The notes under the pieces: model-generated | What the model saw: only the letters and a program-made list of their open reading frames with translations | Told to the model about the DNA's origin: nothing | Databases searched by the model: none | Shown: one piece after another, positions 1 to 6,967 of the stretch | Numbering within the stretch: position 1 is the stretch's first letter | How the letters are laid out: each line of letters opens with the position of its first letter | Made by a program: the position numbers and the translations under genes | Assembly: GCF_029889905.1 (NCBI RefSeq) | Contig: NZ_JARANZ010000015.1 | Coordinates: 1 to 57,528, forward strand | Source: Chromohalobacter sp. 11-W | GTDB taxonomy: Bacteria > Pseudomonadota > Gammaproteobacteria > Pseudomonadales > Halomonadaceae | Length of the DNA: 57,528 bases | Direction: 5' to 3'

Positions 1-60
1 TCCACTCAGGTATTGCTGCACCACTTGCCACTTAAACTGGTCGCTGTACTGGTTCTTCAT
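1..60 (-). CDS. IS3-family transposase OrfA, N-terminal fragment (runs off window)
   Basis: Twenty codons are visible, from ATG at 60 to the window edge. The sequence resembles the N-terminal helix-turn-helix of IS3-family OrfA proteins. The family usually has a second frame (OrfB, DDE integrase) reached by programmed frameshifting, which is not in the window. No strong ribosome binding site is seen; the upstream hairpin at 66-104 would limit initiation. Confidence 0.7.
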   Translation of the reverse strand, partial: MKNQYSDQFKWQVVQQYLSG

Positions 61-111
61 AGAAACACCCCGAAGGTTGGATTGGGTGTCCAACTTTCGG
101 GGTGCAGTTCA
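1..111 (-). mobile_element. End of an IS3-family insertion sequence with start of its transposase OrfA
   Basis: On the minus strand the ATG at 60-58 opens a frame reading MKNQYSDQFKWQVVQQYLSG, a helix-turn-helix start typical of IS3-family (IS150-like) OrfA; it runs off the window edge. Outside it lies an IS terminus: read on the minus strand the end begins TGAACTGCACCCC near 111, with the TG...CA ends usual in the family. A near-perfect 16-bp inverted repeat (66-81 with 89-104, one mismatch) lies between the terminus and the start codon. Such hairpins commonly damp transcription and translation entering an IS from outside. The element sits inside the DUF4062 gene and supplies its current last codons. 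The exact end (111 or 113) is not certain. Confidence 0.8.
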
Positions 112-1137
112 CATTCCGGGTCTTGCCCGTCAATTTCAGGCTCTTCGTTGAAGTCCGTGGCGCCATGTAATAGTTCGTTTTGACGAATCTTTCCATGCAC
201 TTCACGTCCAAAATCTGTGAGCATCCAGTAAGCTTCAGTGTCTTGTACGCTATGTCGTTTTGACGAATTAGTCACTAGATCGAGACTCGCCAAATCTGCG
301 ATGTAATAGCGTAGAAAGTTGGTGGGTACGGGCCATCGTTTTCTATAGCCATCACCTGCGTAGTGCAAAGCTAAAGTGCTAGCAATAGTGGGATATGACG
401 CCTCATCAAGCAGATCAGGGGCTATGGTCTCAAAAATGGCGAGCAAGCTCGTTGGAATCCCATCGCCCCAATCATTCTTTTTGTTGAGCCAGACGTGCAC
501 TCTCCTGTCATTTCGACGCAACGCATCAATCACGTCGTTCACGCGCTTTTCGTTAGTGTCAACCGCAGCCGTAGTTGCATCATCTAAAAGCGATCGCAGC
601 CTTCCGTTCTCACTACTCAGGCGCGTAATTTCCGCCGTCATATGACTCGTGTCATCTTACCCAGCCCTCCCTTGGATAGGCCGAAAACGCCTTCATCAGA
701 GCAATTCCGCAACGCCCATAAAGATCTTCCGGAGACTTCCAATAGCTCACCATTTTAGAAGAAACTTTAGATCGAAAGCTATCGAGCCTGCCACGTATGT
801 CTCTATTATTCTCGATCCATTTATCCGGCCAATCCGCCTCAGAATCCAGAACGAACCCTAGAATTGGAAGTTTCTTCGCTACCGCATAATCGTATTCTTT
901 CTCGGTGTAGCTAACGTCGCCGTCCATTGACCCATAACGGTGAGCCACCAGGACAACGTAATAGTCAGATTCATCTATTTGCTTTTTGATGATCTGTCAC
1001 TGCTGCTCATCAGCCGCGCTGAACATTTCCATACCTACGGGAATATGGCCCATTTCTAGCACGGCCTGAATAACTTGATCTCTCTCTGGGACCAAATCCT
1101 CATAGGTAGATGAAATAAAAATCTGATATTTCGCCAA
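112..1137 (-). pseudogene. DUF4062-domain protein gene, broken by nonsense codon, frameshift and IS insertion
   Basis: Translating the minus strand from a TTG at 1137 (preceded by AGGTG) gives a DUF4062 start, MAKYQIFISSTYEDL. The frame is open until a TGA at 999-997, just after DEQQ, where I would expect a Trp codon (TGG), and then continues QIIKKQIDESDYYVVLVAHRYGSMDGD. It stops again at 654-652 after EGWVR. The remaining C-terminal part is in a different frame (from about 653, with an ATG at 641), consistent with loss of one base. The last residues (ELHPESWTPNPTFGVFL, to 57) are encoded by the IS end, so the native C-terminus is gone. DUF4062 is a Rossmann/TIR-like domain often found on signalling or STAND-type proteins. 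This is the fifth, partial cassette of the array; its own attC is not visible. Confidence 0.75.
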
Positions 1138-1159
1138 AACTAATCACCTAACTATATCG

Positions 1160-1243
1160 AGCCAACGCCAGCAGCATGCGCGCCCATGGAATAGAGCCAA
1201 AGGCGCAATGTAATGGGCGTCGCCGTGCCTGCATTGGTTATAC
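1160..1243 (-). other. attC recombination site of cassette D (the nuclease-ATPase cassette)
   Basis: On the minus strand an R'' box GTATAAC (1243-1237) lies about 60 bp after the stop of the 830-residue gene. The 3' side ends GGCGTTGGCT (R' at 1166-1160), preceded by GCG as in the neighbouring sites. The intervening bases form an imperfect stem (CCAATGC...GCGTTGG; CCCAT/ATGGG). R' is not a perfect GTTRRRY. An alternative R', GTTAGGT at 1152-1146, fits the consensus but gives a poorer stem, so this boundary is uncertain by 14 bp. R'' is exactly complementary to the TTATAC that opens the same cassette at 3861. Confidence 0.7.
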
Positions 1244-1301
1244 GGCATTTAATCATGCCCTCAATTGTTTGCGCCCGCTCAAAACAGAACCTATATTTAA
1301 T

Positions 1302-3794
1302 TTATCCAGGTTTCTTTTGATAAATAAATCTTTCCACAGATAAAAAAGTGTAGTTTTGGCTACTAATTAAGGATGGGAAATCATAGTAGCTAGCGGAGAA
1401 ATTGGAGATGTGCCATTGCTCTTCCAAATACTTCCTAAAACAGACCGTTTTCTCAAAACGGGATCGAATATTAAAAGAAGCCGAAAGTTTTGAAACTTTA
1501 TCTCGAGCTTCCTCATCAAATATGGGAGTGTCTATCGATACTGCATCTAAGAATGCAAAAGAACCAGACCAATACCGTATATGATATACTCCAATAGACG
1601 TAACCCTAAAATGAAATTGCTCCGGAGATTCATGGTCTGGAACCTCTATTTCCCGATAATGGGCATGAGGAGTTTCAATTAGCCGTTTATGTGAGAGAAC
1701 TCTAAGAGAATTACGAACCTGATCCTCAACAAACCCGTTATAAGACATCTCTGTAAGGATATCTTGACCTCTGCAAAATCCGTCACTATCTGTAATTTTC
1801 GTGTTTGAGCTGAGAAACGCAACTATGAGGCTGGACAAAAAATGCTCGCGGGGATCGGCCACGCTTACATCAAATATATTGCATGCTAGCAATGAAGAAT
1901 GGGTATTAAAATACGCATACTCTCCAAGTAATGCGTGCTTTGTGAATTCATGCAATGGAATTTTGTAGTTACCGAATCTCTCTTCAAGAGAAACAATTTT
2001 TTCAGAATCGACATTCGGGCTACCAAAAAAGCTCGATATAAGCTCTATAACACTACGTGTATTTCCGCCAGTTATGTTGCTTAGAAACTGTCTTATATCC
2101 TCACGGTTGCGTATAGAACGCAATGTAGTTTTAAGGAATAGCACAACGTTTCCTAGATTCAGGCGAATTCCTTCTAAGCTGGCCGGGTCAACCTTTCCTT
2201 CTGCTACTCGAGTAGCAAATATAAGCCTTCTTTGCACTACCTCATCAGCAGGAGGTGGTGCCACAGTCAACACCTTATTCTGGTAAGCGGCGAGTGCGCC
2301 AGCTTCCTTTGATAAATAAAACGTACTTGGGCGTAATGCTATAAATACTAAGATGTTCCGAGAGGCAGCTAGTTCTTGCGCAATTAAAAACGCCTCCTGC
2401 TGTACGCTCAAGGAGCGCTGATCCGCGTTATCCATTACCAAAATAATTTGCTTATTTTGTCCTCTGGCGATATGACCAAGAGATGCTTGGAGGTGCCTGT
2501 CAGTGTCTTCAATTTTTTTGGATAAAAATTTAATCCGTTCACGATAATATTCATTTTCATCTATTTTCTTAAGTTGTCCTTTTACGCTCTTGTCAAAATC
2601 GTCGAGATCCCGATAATATACAGAATTAACGAAATCTGAAGAAAAAATATCAATATCATAATGATTTTTTAGGACTGCTGGAATCTCAGACAAGACAAAC
2701 GATTTTATATCGTCGGAAAGATTGGCTTTTATGCCTAGGTTCAAATGAATGAAAAGAGTTTTCGATTTCTCTGTCGCTTCCAAGCTTTCAAAGAGATTTT
2801 CGAAGAACGATGTCTTCCCTACCCCGACATCACCAATAACGACGATTGGCCTTGAACTTCCTGACCCCGTCAGGGCTGGGTCATCAATCGATAGATCTCC
2901 ATCTTTCTCTGTTTTTGCGACTGTTTCGAGGGCAGAAGGAGCTACATTTCCGTCAACAGCACGGTTGTATCTTGATGCAATTATATTTTTACTTAGCAAC
3001 AAGTTTCTATTGTTGGCTTCTATAGGTACGTAACACTCTTTATAGAATGAGGATTTAATATCAGGATTATCTTCTATTTCTTCTAAAAGAAGTGAGGATA
3101 GTGACCTTAAGTTCTCTTGAAAATTAGTTCTATATCGGTATTTATGGGGCTCCGGTATAGATGTACTGGCTTTTGGTGGTATTCTAGGATTACGATGTAG
3201 TGATAACTCTCGGAATGCATAGTTCTCAGTAATTCCTTCCGGTGAAAGCAATCTCCAAAGTAGCGAAAAATCATTAATATACGAATCAAAGCCATTAAAA
3301 AAATAACACTCTCCTTCCAGCGGTGATTGGCCAGGAATGATAGCTTGGAAAACAGCTAATTGAGGACCATTACAAACTATTGCAATCGATGCACCGTGAA
3401 AAGCGCAATATGAAACAACTTGACGCACTGCATCAGCAAAATTCTTAGAGGCTTGTAATAGTGGCTGAATTTTACGCACCCGGCCTGGGTAACCCGAGGG
3501 AAGATTCTCAAACTCCTTGGCTTCTTTTTTTGCTTCTAGTATCGCTTTTGGCGGAGTTCCTAAAAGATAATCTGACCTTCCTCCAAAATCATCATGTTCT
3601 TCAACACTTATATCTGGCTTCTCCCATCCGAGACATTCCGTCAAGAGCCTATCAATAAACTGAAATCTATTCTGCGCTTCATTCCAATACGGACTCTCTG
3701 AAGGAAACTGATTGATAATTCCTTCCAGTCGGCGCTTACCCTCAGAAAGCTCAAATGGTGCCTGCATATTTCCCCACTTAGGTATAGATTTCAA
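1302..3794 (-). CDS. HsdR-N-like PD-(D/E)XK nuclease fused to a P-loop ATPase, candidate defence protein
   Basis: 830 residues. The N-terminal domain (about 40-150) looks like a type I restriction HsdR-N / PD-(D/E)XK fold: Glu65/66, Asp75 in GRSDYLL, Glu87-x-Lys89 in ILEAKK, and a Q125xxxY motif in RQVVSYC. A linker follows. The ATPase domain has Walker A GDVGVGKT at 321-328, Walker B ILVMDNAD around Asp455, and a sensor-like Arg488 in ALRPSTF. The C-terminal 300 residues look helical/winged-helix and I cannot assign them. It is a lone gene in its own integron cassette, A+T-rich relative to the chromosome. Nuclease-NTPase fusions of this plan are common in anti-phage systems (for example Avs-type proteins), but no TPR sensor is visible here. 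Defence is inferred; I recognise no named family. Confidence 0.75.
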   Translation of the reverse strand: MKSIPKWGNMQAPFELSEGKRRLEGIINQFPSESPYWNEAQNRFQFIDRLLTECLGWEKPDISVEEHDDFGGRSDYLLGTPPKAILEAKKEAKEFENLPSGYPGRVRKIQPLLQASKNFADAVRQVVSYCAFHGASIAIVCNGPQLAVFQAIIPGQSPLEGECYFFNGFDSYINDFSLLWRLLSPEGITENYAFRELSLHRNPRIPPKASTSIPEPHKYRYRTNFQENLRSLSSLLLEEIEDNPDIKSSFYKECYVPIEANNRNLLLSKNIIASRYNRAVDGNVAPSALETVAKTEKDGDLSIDDPALTGSGSSRPIVVIGDVGVGKTSFFENLFESLEATEKSKTLFIHLNLGIKANLSDDIKSFVLSEIPAVLKNHYDIDIFSSDFVNSVYYRDLDDFDKSVKGQLKKIDENEYYRERIKFLSKKIEDTDRHLQASLGHIARGQNKQIILVMDNADQRSLSVQQEAFLIAQELAASRNILVFIALRPSTFYLSKEAGALAAYQNKVLTVAPPPADEVVQRRLIFATRVAEGKVDPASLEGIRLNLGNVVLFLKTTLRSIRNREDIRQFLSNITGGNTRSVIELISSFFGSPNVDSEKIVSLEERFGNYKIPLHEFTKHALLGEYAYFNTHSSLLACNIFDVSVADPREHFLSSLIVAFLSSNTKITDSDGFCRGQDILTEMSYNGFVEDQVRNSLRVLSHKRLIETPHAHYREIEVPDHESPEQFHFRVTSIGVYHIRYWSGSFAFLDAVSIDTPIFDEEARDKVSKLSASFNIRSRFEKTVCFRKYLEEQWHISNFSASYYDFPSLISSQNYTFLSVERFIYQKKPG

Positions 3795-3855
3795 ATTTCT
3801 CTACGAGACTATATTTACAAAGTCCGTAAGGGGCCAATGCCGGACCTTGAGTGTC

Positions 3856-3945
3856 GTATAACGCCCCGCTAAACGGCGAGCGTTAGCGAGTCCGGTGGAG
3901 GCCACGCTTTTTGTGGCCGGAACGAATTTGAGCGGTTTGTTATAC
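3856..3945 (-). other. attC recombination site of cassette C
   Basis: On the minus strand R'' GTATAAC (3945-3939) begins a few bases after the stop of the 161-residue HEPN-like gene, and R' GTTATAC (3862-3856) closes the site, preceded by GCG. The 90-bp interior is an imperfect palindrome containing GGCCAC/GTGGCC. R'' is perfectly complementary to the TTATAC that begins the same cassette at 4477, as a circular cassette requires. Confidence 0.88.
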
Positions 3946-3954
3946 GCTTTCTGC

Positions 3955-4440
3955 CTAGACATCTTTATTTGCGTATGCCTCTAGATCGTAAACCACCTGA
4001 ATAAATAGGTCGGCCAGACCGACTCCGTGATTCTCTTGGGCTTCAAGTAGATTATCCGAGTCTGTTAGAGCTCCGTAAAGCTGCTCAAGGCCGTCAGTCA
4101 TGTCGTTAAAGCTAGCCCTGCATTTAGATATTAGGTTTAGTAATTCACCTTTATTTGGTGCATAGCCTAGTTTATGAGCAAAATTATTTCTCATATTATT
4201 AATACTTTGGAGGCAGTTCGCCACATCATCCGGTATCAAGCCCAAAGATTTTATAAGGGTGATTTTTCTACTATGGGTTAATGACAGAAAATGTTCTTTG
4301 AGCTTGCTGTCATAACTTAGGACTATTTCTTCAAGAAGATGTTCTATCACCAAGTGCCCAATAAGAAAACCTGTCAGAAAATCTGAATCATCAATCCGGT
4401 GAAACAAGAATTCTTCGTACTTATTGCTGTAGGTAGACAT
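3955..4440 (-). CDS. HEPN-like small protein in an integron cassette
   Basis: 161 residues, mostly helical, no signal peptide or membrane segment. Residues around 82-90 read NNMRNNFAHKLG, an R-x4-H motif with Asn after the Arg, the typical active-site signature of HEPN RNases. The overall plan (helical bundle with RNxxxH, 'IEHLLEEIV' near the start) resembles MltR/HEPN-type proteins encoded near toxins and defence genes. It is the only gene of its cassette; the attC follows directly. HEPN proteins often act as RNA-cleaving toxins with a nucleotidyltransferase partner, but none is encoded here, so it may act alone or with another cassette product. The function is inferred from one motif; a MltR-like regulator is the alternative. 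Confidence 0.6.
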   Translation of the reverse strand: MSTYSNKYEEFLFHRIDDSDFLTGFLIGHLVIEHLLEEIVLSYDSKLKEHFLSLTHSRKITLIKSLGLIPDDVANCLQSINNMRNNFAHKLGYAPNKGELLNLISKCRASFNDMTDGLEQLYGALTDSDNLLEAQENHGVGLADLFIQVVYDLEAYANKDV

Positions 4441-4471
4441 TGCTACTTAATTCCTTAGGGGGACGTATGAC

Positions 4472-4528
4472 GTATAACGCTTTTCGGTTGGGGTGAGGTA
4501 ACGAATCCCTAACCCGTGATTGTTATGA
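4472..4528 (-). other. attC recombination site of cassette B (short, 57 bp)
   Basis: On the minus strand R'' TCATAAC (4528-4522) overlaps the TAA stop of the 216-residue gene, and R' GTTATAC (4478-4472) closes the site, preceded by GCG. The interior (GGTTAGGG...CCCCAACC) forms the expected imperfect stem. The 57-bp length is that of the shortest known attC class. R'' is perfectly complementary to TTATGA, the first bases of the same cassette at 5203. Confidence 0.88.
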
Positions 4529-5173
4529 GTCGAGGTCACCCAGCTCTCTCCATTTGCCTCTTTCAATAACCCCTTCGTCTTCAAGCTGTTCGTACATTAA
4601 ACCCTTTTGCAGCCAAATAAGAACTGATCGCCCGTCATTTGTAAGAGGTAGAATTATTTCCTCGTATAGCGTCTGACTGTCATTAAAGTGTAATTCAACT
4701 TTGTTCATTATATTTCGGGCGTGGATTAGAGCTGCTTCAATATCTGCTCTCGATACACCTGGGAGAGGTGAGCCATCTTCATCTAATGCGACCACTAAAT
4801 CATTATGAGCAACTCGCTTGTTTCGTAATTCCCTAAATTTTTCACAAGCAACTGTTAATTCATCGAGTTCAACTTGTAGTTCGTCAGCAAGCTCTTCATT
4901 TCCGCTTGCTCTAACTTTTTCAATTAGGTAGTGATATGAGAGATTATCATTACCTCCCATTCTAGCTCTGTCAGTTAATTTGCTTAACGACATAACCATG
5001 TGGTCAATCACTAACCATTGAAACTCCACAAAAATATTTGAGGATGTTTTGTTTATTAGCTCAATCCTACTAGGGTTTGTTCCAAACATTTGGCGATATA
5101 GAGTCCACCTGTAGTGGATATGATTCAATTCCTGCTTTATTCGATCAAATACTTTCTGAAGATGCTCATCCAT
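4523..5173 (-). CDS. AbiU2/HEPN-like protein in an integron cassette
   Basis: 216 residues, highly helical and charged. The centre reads FRELRNKRVAHNDL, an R-N-x4-H HEPN signature with the AHxD ending characteristic of the AbiU2-type HEPN family. The N-terminal half (HYRWTLYRQMFG..., DHMVMSLSKLTDRARMGG) also fits that family, where a conserved long helix is followed by 'LSKLTDR'. AbiU2 was first associated with abortive infection, but many relatives are uncharacterised. It is the single gene of its cassette: its stop lies in the R'' box of its attC, and its start is 30 bp inside the cassette boundary. Whether it cleaves RNA is not known; only the motif supports it. Confidence 0.68.
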   Translation of the reverse strand: MDEHLQKVFDRIKQELNHIHYRWTLYRQMFGTNPSRIELINKTSSNIFVEFQWLVIDHMVMSLSKLTDRARMGGNDNLSYHYLIEKVRASGNEELADELQVELDELTVACEKFRELRNKRVAHNDLVVALDEDGSPLPGVSRADIEAALIHARNIMNKVELHFNDSQTLYEEIILPLTNDGRSVLIWLQKGLMYEQLEDEGVIERGKWRELGDLDS

Positions 5174-5197
5174 AAAAGTTACTCTGGTCTGCCTGAC

Positions 5198-5300
5198 TCA
5201 TAACGCCGAAGCTCAGTTGCCGCCGGAGCAGCCGAAGGCCGCGGAGGGAACCCAAAGCGCGCCAGCGATTTGGGCGGTCAACTGCAGCGCCTCGTTAGGC
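5198..5300 (-). other. attC recombination site of cassette A
   Basis: On the minus strand R'' GCCTAAC (5300-5294) contains the TAA stop of the 146-residue membrane gene. R' GTTATGA (5204-5198) closes the site, preceded by GGC. The interior has long complementary arms (CAGTTGACCGCC with GGCGGCAACTG, one bulge) and a GC-rich loop, the classic layout of ~100-bp attC sites beginning GCCTAACGAGGCGCTGCAG. R'' is perfectly complementary to TTAGGC, the first bases of the cassette at 5748. Confidence 0.93.
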
Positions 5301-5735
5301 ATTACCGACAACCGAGATTGCAACGACTGCAAGCCCTAGCATCCCAATACAGAATGCTACTAGCCCGCCATACGACAGTCGCCATATTAGGCGTTCCATT
5401 TCTGGGCGCATTTCGTCAATCTCTTCTTTCTCTACTGTTTTTTGTTTTGCTTCCTTCCTCTTTCGTCTCCATCGCTCACCAAAGTCGTAGTCCCTTTGAA
5501 TGATCACTGTGAGCGAGAAGGCGAAAAGCAAAATACAGATGAATAAATTCAACCAAGAGATTTGCAGCAGTAAAGTCTCTTTGCAACCGAGCGTCTGGCC
5601 ATTGGGGCCGGCGAAAACACCTATAGAAACCGTCAATGCGCCGCCGGATAAAACAAATATTGCTCGGACGAGCGACTGAGCTCTGTTTCTGAGGTCTTGC
5701 TGATGTGTGTTGAATTGCTCTAGATCATCTGCCAT
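5295..5735 (-). CDS. Small integral membrane protein in an integron cassette
   Basis: 146 residues with three hydrophobic segments at about 23-43, 55-79 and 124-145. A strongly charged, probably cytoplasmic stretch (RWRRKRKEAKQKTVEKEEIDE) lies between the second and third. I recognise no family. It is the first cassette of the array: the cassette starts at 5748 and the stop codon is inside the attC. Small multi-span membrane proteins are common integron cargo, and some anti-phage effectors have similar topology (SLATT/2TM-type), but nothing in the sequence proves such a role. Confidence 0.65.
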   Translation of the reverse strand: MADDLEQFNTHQQDLRNRAQSLVRAIFVLSGGALTVSIGVFAGPNGQTLGCKETLLLQISWLNLFICILLFAFSLTVIIQRDYDFGERWRRKRKEAKQKTVEKEEIDEMRPEMERLIWRLSYGGLVAFCIGMLGLAVVAISVVGNA

Positions 5736-5742
5736 GCATACC

Positions 5743-5749
5743 GCCTAAC
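5743..5749 (-). other. Leading integron core site (cassette insertion point)
   Basis: GTTAGGC on the minus strand, 8 bp upstream of the first cassette gene's start. Cassette A is bounded by this site and by attC_A. No attI-like region or integrase gene follows on the other side (5750-6222), so the array may have been inserted at a secondary site or have lost its integrase. Confidence 0.65.
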
Positions 5750-6222
5750 AGGTATTAGATAGCGCGCTCGTTTTGCTACTTGAACGAGCGCGCGCGTTCA
5801 ATAAATCTTATCTAGCTTGCTTTACGCACCTAACTCATTGATTTTAAGCCATGCTAAGAATGGTTCGGCGCGTTATGCAGAGTTCGCGTGCCTGCTGCTT
5901 TTGACGATTTCCGTCACGCTTGGGGCGTCGGGTGCGGTCAGCAGGCACGCTACCGCTAAGGCCACTGCATATCGTATTGATGCGGTAGTCCCGTGCGTAT
6001 CGGTTATTTTTTCGAGCCGTCTAAGCGACCTTAGAGTTTCATACTAGGTGGGATGAGGTCTGTCAGCAAAGCGGATAAGGCGCTGTTTATCGATGCAGTT
6101 CGTGGCTTGGAGAGAGCGGTGGTTATCGGCGGGCGAGGGTGGTAAGTGCTGGCTTACTTGCAACGCAACGGGCAGCGTGGGCTACCCGTTGTCGGTGGCG
6201 ATTGCTGCGCGGAGGCAAGGGT
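5750..6222. other. Boundary region between the cassette array and the chromosome; no gene seen
   Basis: I see no convincing coding sequence in this stretch. It contains two strong inverted repeats: an 11-bp perfect stem (5762-5772 with 5783-5793, GCGCGCTCGTT) and a 12-bp perfect stem (5886-5897 with 5939-5950, GCGTGCCTGCTG) separated by 41 nt. A further imperfect hairpin around AACGGGCAGC...GGCTACCCGTT near 6167-6190 may terminate the downstream bactofilin transcript. No integrase fragment was recognised. Confidence 0.5.
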
Positions 6223-6798
6223 TCAAGGTTTATCCTCGTGATATATGTCTTCCTCAGTGGACGGCGTTGTCGCGTCGGCTTCATCAAAATCATCCACCGC
6301 GTCTTCCCGGTCCTGAGCGTGATGAGGCGTCGTCTTGCCAATCTCTCCTTCAAATGCGGAGAGCAGGGCTTCGTTTTCGGCGTCCATATCGATGCTGCCC
6401 TGAAAGACGGCTCCGTCTTCCAGCACCAGGCAGGGGGTGATGATGGTGCCAACGATATATGCCGTATGATGGATGGAAATTTTGTGAGAGGCGATCAGTC
6501 GGCCTTCGACATGCCCTGCTACGTGTAGCGTTTGGGCATAGATATCCCCCTCCACGCGGCCGGCCTTGCCAATGCTGACCGAGTTGTTCTTGAATTCTAC
6601 GGTGCCTACTACCTGGCCATCGATAACCAGTTCTTCCTCACCGATGACGCTACCTTTAATGCTGGTTTGAGCGCCGATGATAGCGGATCGTCCGGCCTTA
6701 TCTCGTGGGACGTCCGCTTGGGTGGTGCTTTTGGGTGAGGTGGGAGGCGGCACCGTATGGTCGGCAGGAACACTGTCAGGTTTGTGCTTGCTGAACAT
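6223..6798 (-). CDS. Bactofilin (polymer-forming cytoskeletal protein)
   Basis: About 191 residues when started at the internal MFSKHKP; an upstream GTG at 6837 would add 13 residues without a good ribosome site. Residues about 35-140 form the bactofilin core of short beta repeats (IGAQTSIKGSVIGEEELVIDGQV..., LHVAGHVEGRLIASHKISIHHTAYIVGTI), which folds as a right-handed beta helix and polymerises into filaments without nucleotide. A Pro/Thr-rich N-terminal tail and an acidic C-terminal tail flank it, as usual. Bactofilins organise cell-wall enzymes or appendages at fixed places in the cell. A second bactofilin is divergent, 170 bp away. Confidence 0.88.
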   Translation of the reverse strand: MFSKHKPDSVPADHTVPPPTSPKSTTQADVPRDKAGRSAIIGAQTSIKGSVIGEEELVIDGQVVGTVEFKNNSVSIGKAGRVEGDIYAQTLHVAGHVEGRLIASHKISIHHTAYIVGTIITPCLVLEDGAVFQGSIDMDAENEALLSAFEGEIGKTTPHHAQDREDAVDDFDEADATTPSTEEDIYHEDKP

Positions 6799-6967
6799 AG
6801 GGGAAGGTCCGAGTCGCGTGAGAAAAAACAACGGCACCAGGAAATCTTGCCTTGCCAGCTTGAGATCAAAAGGATGAGTAGCTGACGAAAAGACCTGTTA
6901 GTCGTGTTTTCTCAGTGTGTAGAAACCTGCCTATACTTGTGCATTCTATGCTGGCCAAGGGGCAATT

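Noticed and set aside
5828-5878. Possible fifth attC site on the plus strand (ACCTAAC...GTTATGC)
   Set aside because: The inner bases do not form a convincing attC stem, the orientation is opposite to the array, and no cassette gene is attached.
5817-6047. 76-codon open frame beyond the cassette array
   Set aside because: It crosses a 12-bp inverted repeat pair, has no ribosome site and no recognisable domain; more likely non-coding.
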